A stretch of 64,000 nt of DNA from NCBI GenBank assembly GCA_024195265.1, contig JAJLRJ010000007.1:32737948-32801947 (forward strand), read 5' to 3'. The position numbers and the translations under genes are program-made. The stretch is from Dendrophyllia cribrosa (lineage: Eukaryota > Cnidaria > Anthozoa > Scleractinia > Dendrophylliidae). The notes beneath the pieces were generated by a model that was not told where the DNA came from, did no database searches, and was given only the letters and a program-made list of their open reading frames with translations. Positions 56,170-64,000 of this stretch are shown here, piece after piece (positions within the stretch are counted from its first letter, which is position 1; each line of letters starts with the position of its first letter).

Positions 56170-58379
56170 GTAAAACAAATTACATTTTTCGATGGAAATT
56201 TATCTAGATATCAATCTGTGATTGACTTTTTGTTAATGTGTTCTCGTTAGTTTTGGAGAATTGTTTTTAAACGTGTAGCTTAAATTCAGTTGTATTAATT
56301 TCTTGAATTTCATCGAAGACACGGCTCGGCCTCGATGCGCGTTTTCCGTTTTGCTTTTCAACATAAACTAATGGAGATTTGAATAAAATTTATCGAAAGA
56401 AGATTGTGTTGTCCATTTTTATGTGTTTGTTCATTCATTACATAGGTTGAAAAGCGATTTTATGTAAACAAAACAAGACTTGAATTTTATTATAGTTCTA
56501 ACTTCACTCGCGTGGCCGTATGCAAATATGTTTGTATTTTTGGCAATTTTGATTTCCAAATCAGTTTCTCAGGCATTTTTTGACAAGCTACAACTGTATT
56601 TTTTAACAGTAGTCGTAATAGTTATTCTAGACGGAGAAAAAGTTGTTTTTGTGAACTTTTGTACGTTCTAAATGTACTGTGCAGACGGTCGGGTAATACT
56701 GTTTTTGAGAATTGCTAAAATTGAAAAATAGCCCGGTCGTCAATATTAATCTTAATTCTTGTGCTTCCGACCTTTCACCTATTAGTTAAGTTTCATCTTA
56801 GTTAAGCTTGTTCAGAGGGTCTTCAGAGGGCGCCGCTGTTAGGCTAAGCCTAACTATATATACTAATGATTATCGTTAAACCAAAAACAAAGCAATTTGT
56901 CTTGCCGATCAAAACTGAAGCCGACACAATCCAAGGAGTCGGCGTCAAGCGCGATAAAATGCCTGCGAGCAAGTCACGATTAGTTTTGGTTCTCAGTACT
57001 TATAATTGGTTAAGAAAGTGGCGTGAGTGTCTTTTAGGTAATAACAATGCTCAGCAATGGAAAACCAAAACAATAGCGAAGTTAATTTCGACACTCAACC
57101 GAAAACGAAACACCAATTATTTCAGAATGTGTTGTGTCATTGTATGACATTTTTTCATACAGCTAATTATTTCCCCACGTTATGATGGAATACTATTAAG
57201 TGCTTTATCTTTTTTCCTTTTTACGGCCAAGACAAAGCTCCTTCACAAAGGCACTGTGAAGAAAAGGCATTGTCCTTAATTAAAGGGTCTATGCCACCAG
57301 TTTTAATGCTGCCTTAAAATTAGCCGGGTTATTATTTATGTCAGTAAAAACCGAAAAATGTTGGTTTAGCTCTAAGAGCTAAGTGTCTTTGGCTGGCCAT
57401 GGCCGGGATGGAAATGGACCGAAATGCAAATTCTTTTTTCGTCAAGTTTATAATAATAACAATAATAATAATAATAATAAATAACAATAATAAATAATAA
57501 TAATAATAATAAGCAAATTTTATAGCGCCATTTCCTAAAAGTTCAATGGCGGTTTAAATAAAATCAATTTAAACTAAATATTTATTAAAAGACAAAATAC
57601 CACTAAAAATTGATTATTTAAATATGCTTGTTTAAAAAGCCAGGTTTTCATTTGCCTTATGTCTTGTCAAACTCGCTAAAACTCTGAGTATGGTTTATTA
57701 TCTCTTGGAAAATTCACTTGATATGTTCCTCGTAGTGTTCTATAAGCATTTCGTGTATGACAAAGGTACTAAGTTTAATTTTCGTGCTTTGCTGCACCGA
57801 CCCCCCACCTCAGGCGTCGAACTCCCACCACCTCTCTCCAACAACGTAGCCATGGGCACAATGTTTACAGCAGAGCGATCGAGCGAACTTTTAACCCTAA
57901 TGCCACAAGTCCTTCCACGCTTCACGAATTAAAAAGCAAGTAAACCTGAACGGTAAAGCGAATGGGGTTTTTGTTAAGTTTTCTAGGTGTGACAAGGAAT
58001 ACTCCTCCTCAATTTCGTAAAACCACGGCCGGTTTTGGTCGGTGCGCACGCTTATGGGTTAAAACAAATAAAATTTTGTAAACATGTTTATTATACAATA
58101 GTCGATGTTTAATTTTCTAATGGCTCCCAATTTCGAATGAGCTCGCGTTTATCATATTTTGTATTCATGTTCTGGAATACGTTCAACTGAACGCACCCTT
58201 ATTCTCACGGTGGAAAGTACATGTAGATTGAATTCTTCTCTGCAATTGTATGTGCTTATTTTTTTCGTTGTTGTTTGCTCTCGATTCTCATACCGTAGTT
58301 ATTTACCCTAAAATTTAACTAACAACAATTTGATTTAACATTTTACTGACCACGTGACCTGATGTTTCCAAAACAACAA
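56170..58379. other. Intergenic with AAT-rich repeats
   Basis: (AAT)n/(AATA)n runs at about 57449-57513 are followed by TTTTATAGCGCCATTTCC, which looks like the end of a SINE or LINE. The 93-codon frame at 56866-57147 has no motif. A relative of the 55373 tandem unit lies at 57128-57178. Confidence 0.35.
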
Positions 58380-58720
58380 AATTTTGACAGCCATGTTTTT
58401 TTACATATTTTTACATTTCAATGAAGAAAAACAATGTTTATTGGTGTAACCTTCACATTTTACGTCATTCAGAGTGTATTCATTGTTTTTCTTAATATTT
58501 AGTCAATATAGACAGTTTTAAAGAGGTTTTGAAAAATTTCAGAAATCAAAGATGGCAGACCCAAGATGGCGGCCGTGTAAGTAATAAACTAATAACTACC
58601 TCATATGACGTCATCGTTCCATTGTGCGGGCCGCAAAGGAGACATTTTTGGACGTACCATGTACCCTCTTGGTTTCATTGTCATAGCTTTAATATTCTTC
58701 AAGTTACGAGGGGGCACAAT
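58380..58720 (+). repeat. Half copy of the 52806 inverted-repeat element
   Basis: Shares AGAAAAACAATGTTTATTGG, CCAAGATGGCGG and CGTCATCGTTCCATTGTGCG in the same order. The right arm is absent; the sequence instead enters a C run (58728-58739) and the segment matching 28728-28905. Confidence 0.7.
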
Positions 58721-58756
58721 GTGCACCCCCCCCCCCCCCAAAATCATGACCAGTGT

Positions 58757-58945
58757 ATCTTTCCCAAATCATGACCATTGTCACTGATAACAACATGTTT
58801 TTGTTATATTTTCGCTTTAGAAAGCTTATTAACACGATGATTTCTTGGTATACTTTAAACACCTAATTCTGCAATTGATTACCTAAGGCGTTGTGTAAAA
58901 TGTTTCATCTGGAATGAATAATCTACGTATTTGAATGCCGCGTGT
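58757..58945 (+). repeat. Third copy of a part of the duplicated segment
   Basis: Matches 28728-28905 and 61188-61390 (TTCCCAAATCATGACCATT, TAACAACATGTTTTTGTTAT, TTATTAACACGATGAT). It lies only 440 bp before copy 2 begins. Confidence 0.75.
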
Positions 58946-61870
58946 ATGCATGCATTAAAAGGTAAAGAACCATCCGTCAAAATAACGTGTTTTCTTTACA
59001 GAAAAATTTCTCGTTACGTCAAGACTCGTTAACTCAAAAACGCATAAAGCTTGCGTTGCGTAAAGCACATTTATAAAAGAGCTTAAATAATTAATAAAAA
59101 AAAATAATTAGCATTTAGTCATTACTATTTTCAGAAATACTGCATGAAGTTATATATTTATGTCTCATTACTCAACAAAAAAATTCCCATCTCATTTCCT
59201 TTGGGCTACGCTGTGAAGCTTTGCGCCCTTCTAGCTCTCTTGACGCATGGTTCTCCACGTTCAGGAACCAATGTACGTCGAGGCTAATACTTGCTATCGC
59301 CAAACTGCCAGGATTGTCTAAAATGCTACGTGAAAAAATCGTATTTAAAGAGGAAAAATGGCAATGAGTCGATCGAGAGGTAGCAATTTTGTGTTTTCCT
59401 TTCAAATCCCATGTCAAGCATGGATTCGTTGTTCTCAGGGTCGTTAAGAAATAGTATAATTTTCAGCACAGAATCTTTTCTTCATATATTAGTCCAAAAA
59501 TGTTTGTTGTTATTCAGCATAGGTCTAGATTTAGGGTAGGATTTGGGTAAGTTTGAACATGGTGCAAAATAATTAAAATGGATATTTTAAACAGATCAAG
59601 AATTGAGAACTTACCTTCAATCCTGCTTCGATTCACTTCGACAATACAATGCAGAACGCTGGTATCCTTTCACATGTACTATGAACATTTCTACGCGTAC
59701 AGTTATTAATATGTAAAAACGTGTTTCAGTGGAGTGCGTAGCAAATTGACAGCCGACTGTTAAACTGAGAAACAGCTGAAAGCTTTTAGATGTTGCTTTT
59801 AGCTTTTAGGAGTTGGTTTTCGATAACAAAGTGTCCGCCAAATAGTGCCGAGAAAACTGTGACAAGTTTCAAGCAGCTAGCTAAAGTAAAAAGGACACAA
59901 ACCATGAAAAATGGCTTTAGTAAATTGGTTTGGAGAACATTTAGAGAGGACTGTTATTGTGCGTCTTTGCTCTCTTCAATGCAACTTATGGCACGGCTTC
60001 ATTAACGTACAGAAATCCTCCATTCATCTAATCATTTTCTTTTTTATACAAAACGTTTTGGTTATTAAAAAATGATAAAATGATTTCTTATGAAGCTGTT
60101 AAAGGAAAGATTTCAAGAATATATTCGTAAAAATCTACAAATTTTAATAAAACATTTGGTCATTTCGAGTCTTTGTTTTTAAAGAAAGCAATTGTCTAAA
60201 AGGGAGATGGAATAAATAGACTCCACGGAGCAGTTCGTAATGCTCAATGATGCAAATTGCCGCTGGCTGTGTGTTTTCTTTTCACATCCGTCGTATACAT
60301 ATTTATTTCCAATTCTCCATTGTGTTTCAAAAGGATTCATAGTCTGTTTTTGGATCATAGCCAAGAGAGCAAAATCGATCTGGTGTTTAGAAAACGAAAT
60401 CTGGAATTGGATTTTTCTAAAGAAATACTTTTCTGCCGTTGTTAAAGTTAAGTAAGCAAAAATAAATAATAATGGGTGTCGCTCGCTTCAGTTATCATTT
60501 ATGGATTCGACTGAAATAATAACTATATTGTCGCCTAAGAGATGAGTACATGTTCTACTGCAATTTTGCTTGAAGCACATTGTTGTTCAATACTAATTAA
60601 GAACTTTTTTCAAATCATGTTAGACAATGATTTAAGATTGATCACGTGATTGGATGCTTTTGACTCCTCTCAAAAGGACGCAAGCCATATTGATCGACCA
60701 GTAGGGTAAATTTGCTCTATCATTTTTAAGAGAATAAGCATGCAGTAAAATCCTATCAAGAAGTCTTCTTGCGTTTCTTCGTAAGGGGTTTAGTAGGGAT
60801 GGGAGATGGGGATTATAACTGGAATGAAATAAGGTTTATAAAACACGATAACAGGAACTACTTAAAATTACATATCAAACTCTGCAAATAGCAACTCGTA
60901 GCCGGTTTTAGTCTATAAACATCCTTTGTAAGGCGCCAACCAGGCAGCAGCAACTGATGTTATTATGAATTGCTGTTCATGTCACTAGAAGGTGGAAGCC
61001 GCGTTCGTATGTGAACATATTATAGTATCTAGTCGAAGTAAATGCTGCAATTTGTGTTCTGTGAATAAAATAGAGTAGGCTTGACGTACCCAGCAAAAAT
61101 ATAGCAAGCGCATATCTTTGTTGTGTGCACAATTTGCTCACTAATTAACAAAAGTACATTTCCTTTTGTTTTCAGGTGATCATCATGTGGAACTTTCCCA
61201 AATCATGACCATTTTCATTTATAACAACATGTTTTTGTTATATTTTTGCATAAGAAAGTTTATTAACACGATGATTCCTTAAGATACTTTAAACGCCATC
61301 TAATTCTGCAATTGATTATCTCCGGCGTTGTGCAAATGTTTCATCTCAAATGAATACTCTACGTATTTGAATGCTGCGAGTATGCATGTCTCCTGTCTTG
61401 CTTTGTTACTATCGCATTAATAGGCAGTTCGTTCAGTCTTTCAGCAACACTTTGTCTATGAAATATAAGTAAACTTATAGATTAAATATTAAAAAGCTGT
61501 AAATGTTTTGAAGATGAATGAGTCCCATCCTTACTTTCCTTGCAGATGGACCATTTTATTTTTAGGGATAGGGGGAGGAGGTTGCGCAATTTTGCGCAAG
61601 ATTTTTTTTTTTCGATACTTTTCTGTAATTTATCTGCAAGGAATGTTTTTTTTTTTGGTATTTGTAAATAAATAAATAAATAAATAAATAAAACGGTCCA
61701 TCCCTGATACATAGGCTTCTACAAATATAATTGAAGCAACGAGGGCATGGTGCATGGCTATTGAAGCATTGTGTTTTACTGTATCGGACCATGACCTTGC
61801 AACATATAATTAGATATAGGAACTAAAAAAGGGATTTGGGGCAATAAAATTATTATTTATTCAAGAAATA

Positions 61871-62384
61871 CAGTAAAAACCCACGTATAAGAACCTAGAT
61901 TTTTCCAACTTAGCCTAAATAGGTTCTTATAGAAATGATATTTAGTGGGATTTTAGGCTACTTACTGTAGGTTCTTAAATAGGTTCTTCTGATAGGGGCA
62001 CTAGCGATCAGCACAGATAACTACTACAGGGCATATGTTATATGGAAAGACATAGATGCAAGGAAGTTTCAATGTGCTTCAAAAACTGTGACTTTGAAAA
62101 TGAGAGAGACACATGGAACTGTATTCTTAATACAATTGCATTGTGTTATCCAGTATTGGCGCAGACATGACATGGTTTTCATTTTAGTTCATTCTTTGAA
62201 TCTTACTGACTTTAACCTAGACTAAAATTTTTTTCTGTATTTTCATCTGTGCCTTCATTTTTGTGAAATAAGAACCAATTAAAAATTTTAGGCTTAATAG
62301 GTTCTTATGAAAAGGGGGTTTGAAATGAAAATTTTAGCCTAACAGGTTCTTAAATTTTAGGTTCTTATACGTGGGTTTTTACTG
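61871..62384. mobile_element. 514-bp mariner-type MITE with known empty site
   Basis: CAGTAAAAACCCACGTATAA and its complement form the ends, with TA at 61869-61870 and 62385-62386. Copy 1 has the single TA at 29419-29420. Internal repeats of TAGGTTCTTA in both directions are present; there is no coding region. Confidence 0.9.
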
Positions 62385-62975
62385 TAGTAAAAGTATAATC
62401 TTTTTGGGGCAATTTTAAGGTGTACAGGCCTTTTTGAAACTTAACGACTAAAGGTGACCTCAAGCGACTAAGGGCGACTTAAGGTGCCTTAAGGTCCCAG
62501 AGTAGGCCTTCCCATGTCAAGCTTTCATTCGTTGTTCTCAGGGTCGTTAAGAAATAGTAAAGACCTTAAGATTGAGCGTTTCCCCTTAAATCGCAAACCA
62601 CAAACGTCGGCCAGCAGTTTACATTTATGGGTTCACCGTGTGAGCATAATCTGGGCTTAAGATTGAGGGTTACGTTTTACCTATGCCTATTACCGGAGCC
62701 ATCTAGGAAGCAAGGTACATTCATTCATGGATATACATTCATGCATTCACATACATGTATCATCAGAAACCGGCTTTTGTTTTACTTAAGCTTTATCCAG
62801 TTATCGTAGTTTAACCACAAAGTAATCCGACTGGCAAAACAGTCTTTTACGTTTCTATGAAAAATAATTCGATAATTAATAAGCGAAATAGTTCTAAAAG
62901 GTAGCATTTCCTCTCAAACGTGTGATTGTGATGTTTTAGGATGCAAAAAAAAAACCTTGCGGTTAATCACTTACT

Positions 62976-63257
62976 TCAAGAGCGTGGTCTAGCCGTACAA
63001 ACGTGAACCTCAAACTGCAAACCTGACGTCAAGGCACTGGTCATGAGACCCCTGACGTTCGCGGTTGCTTGACCGTTAAGAATCTGCAGTTGACTGTGTC
63101 TTTGATTTTGGTGGTGCCGTACAACCTTAAATAAACGAAAATATGCTACAGATATCACCAGAAGTCCTGAAATACTGCAGAGAAAGCCTGAAATGGTCAT
63201 TAATGTGACGCTAGCAAGTCCGCCTTTGATCCATAAAATCACAACAGCGATACCCAC
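62976..63257 (-). pseudogene. Rhodopsin-class GPCR fragment, copy 2
   Basis: A 93-codon frame with a hydrophobic helix (TLMTISGFLCSISGLLVISV), then AYFRLFKVVRHHQNQRH and a polar loop with QLQILNGQATANVRGLM. This is the pattern of transmembrane helix 5 and intracellular loop 3 of cnidarian rhodopsin-like receptors. The rest of the receptor is missing. A weak NPF...WRI phrase on the minus strand near 60330-60350 could be a distant remnant of helix 7, but that is speculative. Confidence 0.5.
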
Positions 63258-63573
63258 TCTTTTTTGGGTGACAAGCGCTTGCTATCTTGGAGGTGAGGTC
63301 ACTGCTCTTCACCCGACAACGTTTCTTCAATTTGGTGTATAACTACTCACCTTTTGAACTACTGCGGCCAGGAATGCAAGGATGGAAGTGGCTTACCGTT
63401 CATCTAATTTGATTTCTTGACTACCTGCCAAGAAATCAAAATTGTCATTCTTTTTAGCCATCATTTTGTCTCTTTGGTTGATATTTCTTTGAATTGCTTT
63501 CATCACTTTTGGCGACTTTTCCTTCCCATTTCAAGACAATAAACAAGAACTCTGCGAGTATTACAATTTATCT

Positions 63574-63840
63574 TTATTTCCTACCATAATCATACATCTT
63601 CTGATGCAAAATCCTTCTAGTACTGACAATATTCTTTAGCTTAGGCATAACACTAGCAACAATTGCAATTTGTTTACTTAAGCTTAGGCCTCTAGAAGAT
63701 TTTTCAAAAATACTTCTGACATATTAATGCAAATTATTTTTGTAATGCAAATTATTTTTGTAATCATATACAATTGTATATATAACCTTATCCCTAATGA
63801 ATTCGTCTTTTCTCTTTCTTCTAGATTTAGACTTCACATC
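63574..63840 (-). pseudogene. Penelope-like RT, C-terminal end, copy 2
   Basis: Same sequence as 30605-30838, including KQIAIVASVMPKLKN-type peptide, with an extra direct duplication of TAATGCAAATTATTTTTG near 63726-63760. It is truncated at 63840. Confidence 0.7.
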
Positions 63841-64000
63841 AGTAGTATAGGGCCATTAGATTTAACCCCGCGATGGCATTCCCCTGCACTCCCCTGCATT
63901 CCCCTCATTAGCTATGCCTAGTCAATGACGTCACAATATGCCTTCCTGCATACTAATTAGGAATAGGTAAGTAATTATTTACCTATGCCCACACCAACAC
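63841..64000. other. Unrelated sequence after the duplication breakpoint
   Basis: Contains a short repeated phrase CATTCCCCTGCA(C/T)TCCCCTGCATTCCCC. Too little is present to classify. Confidence 0.35.

Larger units (their letters stand above)
59382..63840 (+). repeat. Duplicated segment, copy 2
   Basis: Runs parallel to 22193-22849 plus 27598-30838. It lacks the TTAA element but has a mariner-type MITE at 61871-62384. The match stops abruptly at 63840 inside the RT coding region, where unrelated sequence starts. TCAGGGTCGTTAAGAAATAG lies near 59437 and again near 62538, within longer direct repeats beginning CCCATGTCAAGC. Confidence 0.88.

Noticed and set aside
57740..57925. Overlapping frames on both strands at 57690-57932
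   Set aside because: Neither strand shows motifs or splice sites; length is within chance for this composition.
1..64000. tRNA, rRNA or CRISPR-type features
   Set aside because: None were recognised on reading both strands; the repeat arrays seen lack spacer structure and the sequence is eukaryotic.

Overview
The window is animal nuclear DNA: spliced genes with GT/AG introns, AATAAA polyadenylation signals, about 60% or more A+T, and a very dense load of transposons. The LINE and Penelope-type reverse transcriptases, the rhodopsin-class receptor remnant and the many small TIR elements suggest a cnidarian, probably a stony coral or sea anemone. That placement is an inference from family resemblance, not a measured match. 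An assembly gap of 500 N lies at 53951-54450.

Layout. 1-790: end of a LINE. 2860-4800: AT microsatellites, a mariner-type MITE and inverted repeats carrying hammerhead-like cores. 4885-14245: a large element with nested inverted repeats at both sides and one transposase-like exon (KDZ-like). 14806-16989: a two-exon host gene for hydroxylysine kinase (HYKK), with a LINE fragment in its intron. 18480-22130: LINE scrap, a Harbinger-type MITE and a 490-bp palindrome. 22193-30838 and 59382-63840: two direct copies of one long segment. The first copy is split by a 4748-bp TTAA-flanked element made almost entirely of two 1.7-kb inverted arms, and that element carries a hAT insertion in one arm. 30605-33289: a decayed Penelope-like reverse transcriptase. 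33975-41022: the most unusual locus. 41191-43310: two tandem arrays. 43403-46088: a multi-exon gene for a secreted cysteine-containing protein. 46370-59000: mostly MITEs and unannotated sequence.

The unusual locus at 34-41 kb has two converging genes. The plus-strand gene encodes a zinc-finger, tyrosine-recombinase (R / HxxR / H / Y) and C-terminal Myb protein. The minus-strand three-exon gene encodes a superfamily-3 helicase (Walker A GASDSGKT, Walker B FLDEA) and, after one in-frame TGA, a tail ending in a PCNA-box-like motif. Two short-motif arrays lie upstream of the recombinase. Together they look like a DNA transposon that cuts/joins with a tyrosine recombinase and replicates with its own SF3 helicase. 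I do not know of a named family with this pairing. Both genes carry a visible lesion, so this copy is probably inactive.

Several insertions can be dated relative to each other because empty target sites are present in the same window (TTAA element, mariner MITE, hAT element). All calls come from reading the sequence; no database search was possible.
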